Origin: DATEDA01 sp963754305
Lineage (GTDB): Bacteria > Pseudomonadota > Gammaproteobacteria > Burkholderiales > SG8-39
Assembly: GCA_963754305.1 (NCBI GenBank)
Contig: CAVWFR010000051.1
Location: forward strand, 284,342-348,341
Direction: 5' to 3'
DNA: 64,000 nucleotides
The notes under the pieces were generated by a model, which was not told the DNA's origin, searched no databases, and was given only the letters and a program-made list of their open reading frames with translations. Shown here in pieces: positions 1 through 7,785 of this stretch (the first letter of the stretch is position 1; every line of letters starts with the position of its first letter). The position numbers and the translations under genes are program-made.

Positions 1-116
1 GCCGAGAAGCCGACGAAGATCCTCACCTCGCGCTGCGGCCAGGCACCTTGCGCGTGCGCGAGCTGCGCGACGAGCGCCAGCGCTAGCAGGACGATGCGGG
101 CGGCACGGATCGTCAT
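1..116 (-). CDS. Bug/TctC-family solute receptor, N-terminal fragment (runs off the window)
   Basis: Only the first 38 codons lie in the window, read leftward from the ATG at 114-116. They encode a secretion signal (basic MTIRAAR, hydrophobic core, cleavage near AHAQ|G), followed by WPQREVRIFVGFS. This matches the start of mature tripartite-tricarboxylate receptors, which usually read P.RPIR.vVpf. Such periplasmic proteins bind carboxylates for TctAB-type permeases. It is divergent from the complete Bug gene that starts at 217, so two receptors flank one short control region. The family call rests on the signal peptide and about 12 mature residues only. Confidence 0.55.
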   Translation of the reverse strand, partial: MTIRAARIVLLALALVAQLAHAQGAWPQREVRIFVGFS

Positions 117-216
117 CGAGGAGAAAGCGTATCACGCGCGCCGGCCGCGAAATCGCTCATCGGGCGCGCCCGGCTTCTCGTCTACCATTGCCGGCACCAC
201 ACCAGCCGGGATTCTC

Positions 217-1173
217 ATGATCGCTCGTCTCGTCGTCCTCGCCGCACTGCTCGCCAGCGCCAATGCCCTCGCGCAAAGCTTCCCGAGCCGTCCGATCCGC
301 GTGGTCGTGCCGTTCCCGCCGGGCGGCGGCACCGACGTCGTGGCGCGCACCGTCGCGCCGCGGATGTCGGAGCTGCTCGGCCAGCCGATCGTGGTCGAGA
401 ACCGTGCTGGCGCCGGCGGCAACGTCGGCACCGAAGCCGTCGCGAAAGCGCCCGCGGATGGCTACACGCTGCTCGTCGCGAGCGCCGCCACCGCGATCAA
501 CAACACTTTGGCGAAGACCATCTCGTGGGATCTCGCGAAAGACTTCGCGCCGGTGGTGCTGCTGGTCATCAACCAGAGCCTGCTGGTGGCGCATCCGTCG
601 GTGCCTGTGTCCAGCGTGAAGGAGCTGATCGTGCTCGCAAAGGCGCAGCCGGGCCAAATCACCTACGCCTCGTACGGCAACGGCAGCTCGGCGCACCTGG
701 TCGCGGAGCTGTTCAAGATGATGGCCGGCGTGGACTTGCTGCATGTGCCCTACAAGGGCGCTGCGCCGGCGGTGAACGACCTGATCGGCGGCCAGGTGAA
801 CGTGATTTTCGCCGACGTCGCCGCGGTGCTGCCGCACGTGAAGTCGGGCAAGGCGAAGCCGCTCGGCATCGGCTCGTCGCGCCGCTTCGACGGCCTGCCG
901 GACGTCCCGACGATCGCCGAGGCCGGCGTGCCCGGCTTCGAGGGCGGCGGCTTTCTCGGCCTCGTCGCGCCGGCCGGCACGCCCGCCGAGGCGATCGCCG
1001 CGCTCAACGCCGCTGCGGCCAAGACGCTCGCCGTGCCCGAAGTGCGCGAACGTCTCAACGCGCTCGCTTCCATTCCCGTCGGCGAGTCGCCGGCTTACTT
1101 CGGCCGCTTCCTGCGCACGGAGGTGGACAAGTGGGCGCAGGTCATCCGCGCCGGGAACATCAAGCCCGACTAG
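217..1173 (+). CDS. Bug/TctC-family periplasmic solute-binding receptor
   Basis: This is a 318-aa receptor of the tripartite tricarboxylate transporter class. The ATG at 217 is chosen because it gives a clean signal peptide (MIARLVVLAALLASANALAQ, cleavage after ALA or AQ). The upstream in-frame extension is charged and not secretory. Family signatures are present: PIRVVVPFPPGGGTD at the mature N-terminus, VVENRAGAGGNVG, the VPYKG motif near residue 205 and DVPTIAEAGVPGF. No TctA or TctB gene is adjacent, so it is an orphan receptor, as is common in Burkholderiales. Its stop codon overlaps the stop of the convergent racemase gene through the palindrome CTAG. The ligand cannot be read from sequence. 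The neighbouring catabolic genes suggest a small organic acid. Confidence 0.85.
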   Translation: MIARLVVLAALLASANALAQSFPSRPIRVVVPFPPGGGTDVVARTVAPRMSELLGQPIVVENRAGAGGNVGTEAVAKAPADGYTLLVASAATAINNTLAKTISWDLAKDFAPVVLLVINQSLLVAHPSVPVSSVKELIVLAKAQPGQITYASYGNGSSAHLVAELFKMMAGVDLLHVPYKGAAPAVNDLIGGQVNVIFADVAAVLPHVKSGKAKPLGIGSSRRFDGLPDVPTIAEAGVPGFEGGGFLGLVAPAGTPAEAIAALNAAAAKTLAVPEVRERLNALASIPVGESPAYFGRFLRTEVDKWAQVIRAGNIKPD

Positions 1174-1979
1174 CGGCGGTCGAGAAAGCGGTCGAGCCCG
1201 TAGAACCGCAGCACCTGCTCCACGCGCTCGCGGGGCGGGCGGGCGTGGAGCCAGCCGCGCCGGCTGGGCGCGAACCCGGTGGTCTGCGCGAGATCGACGA
1301 CGGTCTCGGTCATCTTGAGAGTCAGCGCCAGGCTGTCGATCAGCGGCACGTCGTCGACGCGCTGCACGCCCTCCCAGGCGAGCAGCACGTTGAGCGGGAT
1401 CTCGCCTGGGATGATGACGTCCGCGCCGGCGGCGATCAGCGAGCGCGCCGCTGCCGTGAACTTGTCGATCAGCGGCCCGGGGTTCGCGAATCCTGCGAGC
1501 ACGTCGCGAAAGCGAAAACCTACCGGCACCACGCCGATGCAGCGCTCGGCGAGGCCATAGTCGCGGATCTGCTCCAGGTAGCGCGGCGCCATCTGGTCGA
1601 TGAAGAGGAGCATGCCGAAACGGCGGCCGAGCATCCCAGCGAGATTGAAGCAAACCTCGCCCGCGCCCACGACCGGGATGTCGACGATCGATCGCACTTC
1701 GCGCAGCATCGGATCGGGCAGCGTGCACATGGCGAACGCATCGAAGCCGGCGCGCTCGGCGTTGATCGCCTGCACCGGGAACTGCAGGCTGTGCAGCGCG
1801 AAGAGCGACGCGTAGCCGATGTCGTCGCCCGGATAGTTCGCAGGATAGGTGCCCGGCGCGAGCCCGTGCAGCACCACCTCGGTGTCGGGCCTGAGGACGC
1901 GGCGGATGTGCTGCGCGATGCGCGCCGCGTAGTCGGGAACGTCGTCTAGCACCGTCAGGCTTTGGTGCCAGATGCGCAT
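1170..1979 (-). CDS. Asp/Glu/hydantoin racemase superfamily protein (269 aa)
   Basis: The protein resembles hydantoin and aspartate/glutamate racemases, which act by two-cysteine acid/base catalysis. The first cysteine region is recognisable (FDAFAMCTLPDPMLREV), followed by IPVVGAGEVCFNLAGMLG. At the second site, where relatives read GA-x-VI-x-LGC, this protein reads GADVIIPGE, so the second catalytic cysteine appears to be replaced by Glu. It may therefore be a decarboxylase- or isomerase-like relative rather than a true racemase. The ATG at 1979 lies 8 bp after the aldolase stop and starts the recognisable domain. Upstream in-frame codons are low-complexity. It is the last gene of a four-gene minus-strand operon. 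Confidence 0.7.
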   Translation of the reverse strand: MRIWHQSLTVLDDVPDYAARIAQHIRRVLRPDTEVVLHGLAPGTYPANYPGDDIGYASLFALHSLQFPVQAINAERAGFDAFAMCTLPDPMLREVRSIVDIPVVGAGEVCFNLAGMLGRRFGMLLFIDQMAPRYLEQIRDYGLAERCIGVVPVGFRFRDVLAGFANPGPLIDKFTAAARSLIAAGADVIIPGEIPLNVLLAWEGVQRVDDVPLIDSLALTLKMTETVVDLAQTTGFAPSRRGWLHARPPRERVEQVLRFYGLDRFLDRR

Positions 1980-1987
1980 CGTCGGCG

Positions 1988-2830
1988 CTAGTTCTTGTAC
2001 GACGCGTCGATCCGGTCGGCGAGACGCCGCATCGCCGGCCACTCGAGCAGGCCGTAGGGGCGGCGCACGTTTGGCTGGTAGAGATGGTTGGTCTTGTCGA
2101 CGATGGCCTGCGGCGGCAGCACGAGCGGGTCGTTGCACGCCATCGCCATGAGCTGGGAGCGGCAGGCGCGTTCGAGCCGGTAGGCGTTGTTGAACGCTTG
2201 CGCCACCGTAGCCCCAAGCGCGAGTACGCCATGGTTACGGAGAAGCATCACCTCGCAGTCGCCGAGGTTCGCGATGAGCCGCGCGCGCTCGTCCATCTCG
2301 AGCACCACGCCCTCGTAGTCGTGATAAGCCACCTTCGTAAAGCGCATCGCCGTCTGCGTCATCGGCAACAGGCCGCTCTTCAGCGCCGACACCGCCATGC
2401 CGGCGAGCGAGTGGGTGTGGATGATGCAGTGGATCTCTGGCTTCGCCTCGTGGATCGCCCCGTGGATGACGTAGCCCGCGGGGTTGAACTTGTAGCCGAG
2501 CCCGGCCGGAAACTCAGGCGCCCACTGGACGTTCCCGGCGAGGTCGACCTTGATCAGCGACGAGGCGCAGATCTCGTCGTAGGTGAGGCCCATCGGGTTC
2601 AGCAGGAACGATTCGGTGCCGGGGATGCGCGCCGAGATGTGGTTGTAGATGATGTCGTCCATGCCGTAGTGCCGGACGAGGCGGTAGGCGCAGGCGCAAT
2701 CGACGCGCGCCTCCCACTCGGCCGCGCTCACCTTGCCCTTGAGCGACTTGAACTCGAGCGGCGGATAGTCCTTGTCGGGCGCGAGGTCGGGGTAGGCCTT
2801 GCGGAGATCGGTGACTTTGGCTTTGGTCAT
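1988..2830 (-). CDS. class II aldolase/adducin family protein (280 aa)
   Basis: Zinc-dependent class II aldolase fold, the family of L-fuculose-phosphate aldolase and various decarboxylases. The expected metal-binding pattern is visible: IIHTHSLAG (the two-histidine motif) and later LLRNHGVLALG. An acidic and aromatic substrate region lies between them. About 280 aa is typical for the adducin-like aldolases found in catabolic clusters. The ATG at 2830 begins MTKAKVTDLRKAYPDLAP and is preferred. The gene sits between the Vgb-like propeller gene (39 bp upstream) and the racemase-family gene (8 bp downstream), so these are probably co-transcribed. The substrate is unknown. Cleavage or decarboxylation of a hydroxy-acid is an inference from the neighbours. 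Confidence 0.85.
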   Translation of the reverse strand: MTKAKVTDLRKAYPDLAPDKDYPPLEFKSLKGKVSAAEWEARVDCACAYRLVRHYGMDDIIYNHISARIPGTESFLLNPMGLTYDEICASSLIKVDLAGNVQWAPEFPAGLGYKFNPAGYVIHGAIHEAKPEIHCIIHTHSLAGMAVSALKSGLLPMTQTAMRFTKVAYHDYEGVVLEMDERARLIANLGDCEVMLLRNHGVLALGATVAQAFNNAYRLERACRSQLMAMACNDPLVLPPQAIVDKTNHLYQPNVRRPYGLLEWPAMRRLADRIDASYKN

Positions 2831-2869
2831 GGGTGTCTTGGAAATCGTGGCGTGCGCGTCGCGAGCGTG

Positions 2870-3829
2870 TCACTTGTACCGATAGACCACGAGCTTGTCG
2901 GCCGCCGACTCGGGCGTCCAGACCTCACCCTTGCGGCCATGGATCTGGCGCACGTTCGGCGTTGCGGTCGAGGACTTGAACGTCTCGAACTTCTGCGTCG
3001 CCGGGTCGAATCGCAGCATCGCCTGCTCTGACCACTCCGACACCCAAACCTTGTCGGTCTCGTCCACGTAGACCGCATAGACACGGGGCCGCTCGCCGGG
3101 CGCTTTCCATTGCGCCCACGCGCCGGTTTTCGGGTCATAGCGGCTGACCTGGCCCGAGTTCCATTCGCTGACCCAGATGCTCCCCTTCGAGTCCGACCAG
3201 ACGCGCCGCGCGCCCTGGCCCTTGGTGGGCGGCTCGATCACGGTCACCGCCGAGTTCGCCGCGTCGATGCGCGCGATGTGAGAGCCGGCGAGTGAGGCGT
3301 AGTAAACGACGCCCTCCGGCGTGACGTGGATGCCATACGCGCCCCGTCCTTTCGGCGCGTCGAACACTTTCATGTCGCCGGTGACGGGATCGAGCCGGCC
3401 GTAGATGCCGTTCTGGCCGGTAAACCAGTGAATGCCGGCCCTGTCGAAGATCGCCGTGTTCAGGTTGACGGAACCGCGCGCCTCGGGCAGCGGCCACGCC
3501 TTCACCTGCAGCGTTTTGGGATCGACCCGGACGATCGCGTTCTGGCCGCTGTCGGTAAGCCAAGGTGCTCCGTCGGCGCCCGCGATCACACCGTGTGGAG
3601 AAGACCCCGATCCCAGCGGGATCAGGTCGACCTTCCCGGTCTTTGGATCGAGCCGGCCGAGATGGCCGCTGCGTTGCGCGGAGAACCACACCGGGCCGTC
3701 GGGCGCGGGGTCCGCCCAGACGTCGTGCGCGCCGACACGCGGCGGGAGCGGATATTCCTGGACGGTGACTTGCGCCGCGGCCGTCGCGGCGGCGAGCGCG
3801 AGACCGGCGGCGAGGAGCATTCTGCGCAT
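2870..3829 (-). CDS. secreted Vgb/SMP-30-like six-bladed beta-propeller protein
   Basis: A 319-aa protein with an N-terminal signal peptide (MRRMLLAAGLALAAATAAAQ). Repeated propeller blades follow, of the streptogramin B lyase (Vgb) type, recognisable as recurring W-x-x-D, GRLDPKTG, RVDPKT, RYDPKTGAW and RFDPATQKF units about 40 residues apart. Vgb lyases linearise cyclic peptides with Mg2+, but most secreted members have no assigned reaction, so antibiotic resistance should not be assumed. The start at 3829 gives the signal peptide. An alternative ATG three codons later would also work. It lies 26 bp downstream of the TPP enzyme gene and probably shares its mRNA. Confidence 0.8.
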   Translation of the reverse strand: MRRMLLAAGLALAAATAAAQVTVQEYPLPPRVGAHDVWADPAPDGPVWFSAQRSGHLGRLDPKTGKVDLIPLGSGSSPHGVIAGADGAPWLTDSGQNAIVRVDPKTLQVKAWPLPEARGSVNLNTAIFDRAGIHWFTGQNGIYGRLDPVTGDMKVFDAPKGRGAYGIHVTPEGVVYYASLAGSHIARIDAANSAVTVIEPPTKGQGARRVWSDSKGSIWVSEWNSGQVSRYDPKTGAWAQWKAPGERPRVYAVYVDETDKVWVSEWSEQAMLRFDPATQKFETFKSSTATPNVRQIHGRKGEVWTPESAADKLVVYRYK

Positions 3830-3855
3830 GGCTGTCCTCCTGGTGCGAGCCTCGA

Positions 3856-5532
3856 CTATGCCACCGCCGTCGGCGCGATGGCGTCGATGTCGGTGACCAC
3901 GTCGATGACCGCCGGCCGGTTCGCGGCGAGCGCACGCCCGAGCGCCGGCGCGAAGTCGGCGGGCCGCTCGACCCGGATCCCGAGCGCGCCGATGTCTTCG
4001 GCGACGCGCGCGACGTCGACCTTGTTGAAGGTCCACAGCTCGCGCGCCTGCTCGGTCTGCTCGCCGCCGTACGCGCGGTCGAAGCCGCGCTTCGACTGGT
4101 TGCCGCTCGCGTTGTTGTTGACGACGGTAACCGCGTTGATCTTCCAGCGCACCGCGGTCTCGATCTCGCCGATGTGATACCAGAGGCCGGCATCGCCGGT
4201 GAAGGTCACGACCGGGCGATCGGGGGCGCCGCACTTCGCGCCGAGACCGGCAGGGAACGCCCAGCCGAGGTGACCGGCGCTCCGGAGGTAGCTCTGGCGC
4301 GGCGTGCGCAGGTCGTACATGCCGCCCATCCACATGCCTGCGTGGCCGGTGTCGACGACGACGATCGCGTCGTCCGGCACGTGGCGCGTCAGCTCGGCAC
4401 AGATCCGCTCCGGGCGGATCGGCACGGCTTCGGAGGCGAGCACCGGGTGGTACTTCTCCTGCCACGCATGGCAGATGCTGCGCGTCGTGCCGAGCCACGC
4501 GTGCCGGCGTTCGGTGGTCGACGTGTCCGCGTGTTCGAGCATCCGCGCGAGCGCGGTCTTTGCATCCCCGAGCACCGCGGCCTCGAGCGGATAGTTCCGG
4601 CCAAGCGTTTCCGGGTCGATGTCGATCTGGATCGCGCGCACGCCGACCTTCGGCACCGCCCAGAAGTGGGTCGTCATGCCGCCCGCGGTCGTGCCGATGA
4701 AGCACACGAGATCGGCGCCGGCAACGACGCGGTTCGCGCTCTCGCGCGAGTAGCTGCCGACGACGCCGACCGCGAGCGGATGGGTGCCGGGAATCGTGTC
4801 CTTGCCGTTCAGCGAGGTCGCGACCGGAACGCCGAGCTTCTCCGCGAGCGCGACCAGTTCAAGACTGGCGCCCGAGGCGCGCACCCCGCCGCCGGCGACG
4901 ATCACCGGGCGCTCGGCCGATTGGAGCGCAGCGAGCGCGGCGAGTACGTGCGCTCGCTCGGGCTCGGGACGGAACGGCGGCACGCGCGCGAACCGGGGTT
5001 CGCAGAGTGGCGCCATCTCGGCTTCTTCCTGGTCGATCTGACCCTCGTTGCCGCGGAACTGCAGATGCACCGGCCCGGGTGCGCCGGAGACCGCGACGCG
5101 GAACGCCTGCCGGATCATGTCGGGGAACCGCTCGACCGCATCGATCGTCGCGTTCCACTTCGTCACGGCCTCGAACGCCGGGACGTCGTCCACCTCTTGG
5201 TACACCTGCCGGAACTTCGTGCGCGGTTCGCGCCCGCCTGTGAACGCGATCACAGGCGAGTGCGCCAGATACGCGTCGCGCAAACCCGCCGCGAGGTTGA
5301 GCGCGCCGACGACCTGCGCCATGCATACGCCCGGCCGCCCAGAGGCGCGCGCGTAACCGTCGGCCATGTACGCGGCGGACTTTTCACCGTGCGTGTGGAT
5401 CCGCCGGATCGCGGTGCGCCGCTCCATCTCGGCGAACGTGCGGCGCAGCACCGCGGGCACCATGAAAACATGCGTGACGTCATAACCGGCGAGCATGTCG
5501 GCGAGCACTTCCGCTCCGGTCAGCTTCGTCAT
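3856..5532 (-). CDS. thiamine-pyrophosphate-dependent enzyme, acetolactate synthase-like (558 aa)
   Basis: Three-domain TPP enzyme. The N-terminal pyrimidine-binding domain carries HGEKSAAYMADGYAR with the catalytic Glu at residue 50. The central domain contains VIVAGGGVRASGA and DLVCFIGTTAGG. The C-terminal pyrophosphate domain reads FTGDAGLWYHIGEIE...VNNNASGN, that is GDA where most relatives have GDG. The length matches acetolactate synthase, glyoxylate carboligase and benzoylformate decarboxylase relatives. The specific reaction cannot be assigned. The start at 5532 (MTKLTGAEVLADML) is preferred over an upstream ATG, which adds nine non-conserved residues. It is the first gene of the minus-strand operon, divergent from the cyclase gene by 70 bp. 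Confidence 0.85.
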   Translation of the reverse strand: MTKLTGAEVLADMLAGYDVTHVFMVPAVLRRTFAEMERRTAIRRIHTHGEKSAAYMADGYARASGRPGVCMAQVVGALNLAAGLRDAYLAHSPVIAFTGGREPRTKFRQVYQEVDDVPAFEAVTKWNATIDAVERFPDMIRQAFRVAVSGAPGPVHLQFRGNEGQIDQEEAEMAPLCEPRFARVPPFRPEPERAHVLAALAALQSAERPVIVAGGGVRASGASLELVALAEKLGVPVATSLNGKDTIPGTHPLAVGVVGSYSRESANRVVAGADLVCFIGTTAGGMTTHFWAVPKVGVRAIQIDIDPETLGRNYPLEAAVLGDAKTALARMLEHADTSTTERRHAWLGTTRSICHAWQEKYHPVLASEAVPIRPERICAELTRHVPDDAIVVVDTGHAGMWMGGMYDLRTPRQSYLRSAGHLGWAFPAGLGAKCGAPDRPVVTFTGDAGLWYHIGEIETAVRWKINAVTVVNNNASGNQSKRGFDRAYGGEQTEQARELWTFNKVDVARVAEDIGALGIRVERPADFAPALGRALAANRPAVIDVVTDIDAIAPTAVA

Positions 5533-5602
5533 TCTTCCGCGCGCGCTCCGCATGATCAACGGTACGGCGATGATAAGCTACGCGCCCCGTTCGGAGGAGA
5601 CG

Positions 5603-6619
5603 ATGCCGAGCAAAGCCGTACGCAAGCCGAAGACCCGCGACACGCGCGAGGCGCGCAACCGCAAGCTCACGCGCAAGGACGTCCGGGCCGCCGCCAAGCG
5701 GCTCAAGAACTGGGGGCGCTGGGGGCGGGGCGACGAAATCGGCACGCTGAACCACGTCCGCCCCGAGGACATCGTGGCCGCGGCGAAGCTCGTGCGCACC
5801 GGCAAGGTGTTCTCGCTCGCGCTCAACTTCGATTCGAAGGGGCCGCAGGGCGGGAAGAGCAAGTATCCGTCGCTCGGCCGCTTCAACCCCGTCCACCTGA
5901 TGCTGCGCACCGGGACCGATGCGTACTCGGGCGTGCTCGATCACCGCAAGATCCGCGGGGCCGACGATCTCGTGATCATGCCGCTCCAGTGCGGCACGCA
6001 ATGGGACGGCCTCGGCCACATCTTCTATGAAGACTACATGTGGAACGGTTACGACTGCCGCACCGTTACCACTTCCGGTGCCCAGAAGGGCGGTATCGAG
6101 AAGACCAAGGACCGGATGATCGGCCGCGGCGTGCTGCTCGACATCGCCGCGCTGTACGGCAAGCGCTGGCTGCCCGACGGGTTCGCGATCACCAACGCGA
6201 TGCTCGATGCGGCCGAGGCGAAGCAGAAGGTGACGGTCGGGCGCGGCGACTATCTCATCGTCCGCACCGGCCACGTCGAGGCGAAACTCGCCTCGAAGAC
6301 GTGGGACGGCTACTCGGGCGGCGATGCACCGGGCCTCGCCTTCGAGACGCTCGACTGGCTGCAGGCGCGGCAGGTGGCGGCGATCGTCACCGACACCTGG
6401 GGCGTCGAGGTGCGGCCGAACGAGGCCGAAGACACCAACCAGCCGTGGCACTGGATCGCGATCCCGATCATGGGGCTGTCGGTCGGCGAGATCTTCGACC
6501 TCGCTGCGCTCGCGAAGGACTGCAAGGCCGACGGGCGTTACGAGTTCCTGTTCGTCGCCCCGGCGCTGCCGATCACCGGGGCGGTGGGCTCGCCGGTCAA
6601 TCCGCTGGCGATCAAGTAG
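5603..6619 (+). CDS. cyclase-family (kynurenine formamidase-like) metal hydrolase
   Basis: A 338-aa protein of the cyclase family (PF04199), which includes kynurenine formamidases and cyclic-amide or isatin hydrolases. The metal-site motif, normally HxGTHxDxPxH, appears here as QCGTQWDGLGHIFY, with Gln in place of the central His, as seen in some divergent members. Later conserved segments are RGVLLDIAALYG, GDYLIVRTGH and VTDTWGVE. The first ~35 residues are Lys/Arg-rich and do not look like a signal peptide. The ATG at 5603 has GGAGGA at 5593-5598. The stop overlaps the GTG start of the next gene by 1 bp (TAGTG), implying translational coupling. Confidence 0.8.
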   Translation: MPSKAVRKPKTRDTREARNRKLTRKDVRAAAKRLKNWGRWGRGDEIGTLNHVRPEDIVAAAKLVRTGKVFSLALNFDSKGPQGGKSKYPSLGRFNPVHLMLRTGTDAYSGVLDHRKIRGADDLVIMPLQCGTQWDGLGHIFYEDYMWNGYDCRTVTTSGAQKGGIEKTKDRMIGRGVLLDIAALYGKRWLPDGFAITNAMLDAAEAKQKVTVGRGDYLIVRTGHVEAKLASKTWDGYSGGDAPGLAFETLDWLQARQVAAIVTDTWGVEVRPNEAEDTNQPWHWIAIPIMGLSVGEIFDLAALAKDCKADGRYEFLFVAPALPITGAVGSPVNPLAIK

Positions 6620-7785
6620 TGCGCATCGTTGCGATCCGCGAGCAGAGCGTTCCGGTCCGCTCGGAGATGCGCAACGCCGTTTTCAGCTTCAGCGAGATGA
6701 CGACCTCGGTTGTCGCGCTCGTCACCGACGTCGTGCGCGAGGGCAAGCCGGTGGTCGGCTACGCGTTCAACTCGACCGGCCGCTACGCCTGTGGCGAGCA
6801 GATGCGCGCGCGCTTCATCCCGCGACTGCTGCGCGCCGCGCCGGAAGCGCTGCTCGACGACGCGGGCACGAACTTCGACCCGTCGAAAGTGCTTGCGGCA
6901 ATGCTCGCGGGCGAGAAGCCCGGTGGCCACAGCGAACGTTCGATCGCGATCGGCACGATCGAGGTCGCGTTGTGGGATGCGGTCGCGAAGATCGAGGGGC
7001 TGCCCCTCTACCGTTCGCTCGCCAACCGCTATTCGGGCGGGGCCGCGCGGGAGCGGATGTTCGTATATGTCGGTGGCGGCTGGTACCGGCAGGGCGCGAC
7101 GCTCGCCGATCTCCGCGACGAGGTCGGCCGTCATCTGGACGCCGGCTACAGGATGGTGAAGATCAAGGTCGGCGGGCTGCCGCTGGCGGAGGACCTGAAG
7201 CGCGTCGAAGCTGCGCTTGCGGTCGTCGGCTCGCCCGACCGGCTCGCGGTGGACGCGAATGCGCGGTTCGGCCGTGACGACGCGCTCGCCTACGCTGCCG
7301 CGCTCGCGCCGTTGCAGCTGCGCTGGTTCGAGGAGGCGACCGATCCTCACGACTATGCGCTGATGGCGGAGCTTGCCGGGCGCTACGCCCCGCCGCTTGC
7401 GACCGGTGAGAACCTCTACTCGACGCAGGATGTGATCAACCTCGCACGCTTCGGCGGCTGGCGCGCCGGCCGCGATGTGATCCAGGTCGATCCGCCGCAG
7501 GCCTACGGCATCGTCCAGTACGCGCGCACGCTCGCCGCCCTCGAGCCGCTGGGCTTCCGGCGCACCGCTTTCTGGCCGCACGGGGGCAACCAGATGTCGC
7601 TGCAGGTCGCGGCCGGCTTCGGCCTCGGCGGGTGCGAGTCGTATCCAGGCGTGTTCGGCGCGTTCGGCGGGTTTGCCGACGACGCGCGGATCGAGGACGG
7701 CATGATCAGCCTCCCGCAGCGTCCGGGCATCGGCTTCGAGGCCCAACCGGCACTCTTCGAGATCATGCGAGCGCTAGGCGCTTGA
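6619..7785 (+). CDS. tarD: enolase-superfamily dehydratase, D(-)-tartrate dehydratase-like (388 aa)
   Basis: Mandelate racemase/muconate lactonizing group enzyme. The N-terminal capping domain begins VRIVAIREQSVPV and contains MRNAVFSFSEMT and VGYAFNSTGRYA, a pattern I associate with bacterial D-tartrate dehydratase. The barrel has the KIKVGG base motif, metal ligands in LAVDANARFGRD, WFEEATDP and ATGENLYS, and the His base in FWPHGGNQMSLQ. Length (388 aa) fits that subfamily. Expected reaction: dehydration of D-tartrate to oxaloacetate; substrate identity is by similarity only. The start is GTG at 6619, inside the upstream stop codon. The 3' end overlaps the convergent membrane-protein gene by 12 bp. 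Confidence 0.7.
   Translation: MRIVAIREQSVPVRSEMRNAVFSFSEMTTSVVALVTDVVREGKPVVGYAFNSTGRYACGEQMRARFIPRLLRAAPEALLDDAGTNFDPSKVLAAMLAGEKPGGHSERSIAIGTIEVALWDAVAKIEGLPLYRSLANRYSGGAARERMFVYVGGGWYRQGATLADLRDEVGRHLDAGYRMVKIKVGGLPLAEDLKRVEAALAVVGSPDRLAVDANARFGRDDALAYAAALAPLQLRWFEEATDPHDYALMAELAGRYAPPLATGENLYSTQDVINLARFGGWRAGRDVIQVDPPQAYGIVQYARTLAALEPLGFRRTAFWPHGGNQMSLQVAAGFGLGGCESYPGVFGAFGGFADDARIEDGMISLPQRPGIGFEAQPALFEIMRALGA

Noticed and set aside
157..2232. A 691-codon open frame on the minus strand
   Set aside because: Arg/Ala/Pro-rich shadow of the Bug, racemase and aldolase genes; no domain, typical of very GC-rich DNA.
2870..3829. Streptogramin-resistance gene (vgb)
   Set aside because: Only the propeller fold is shared; it is secreted and embedded in a catabolic operon.
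3829..4705. N-terminal extension of the propeller gene to a 611-aa protein
   Set aside because: The added 292 residues are an alternate-frame reading of the TPP enzyme; the true protein has its own signal peptide at 3829.
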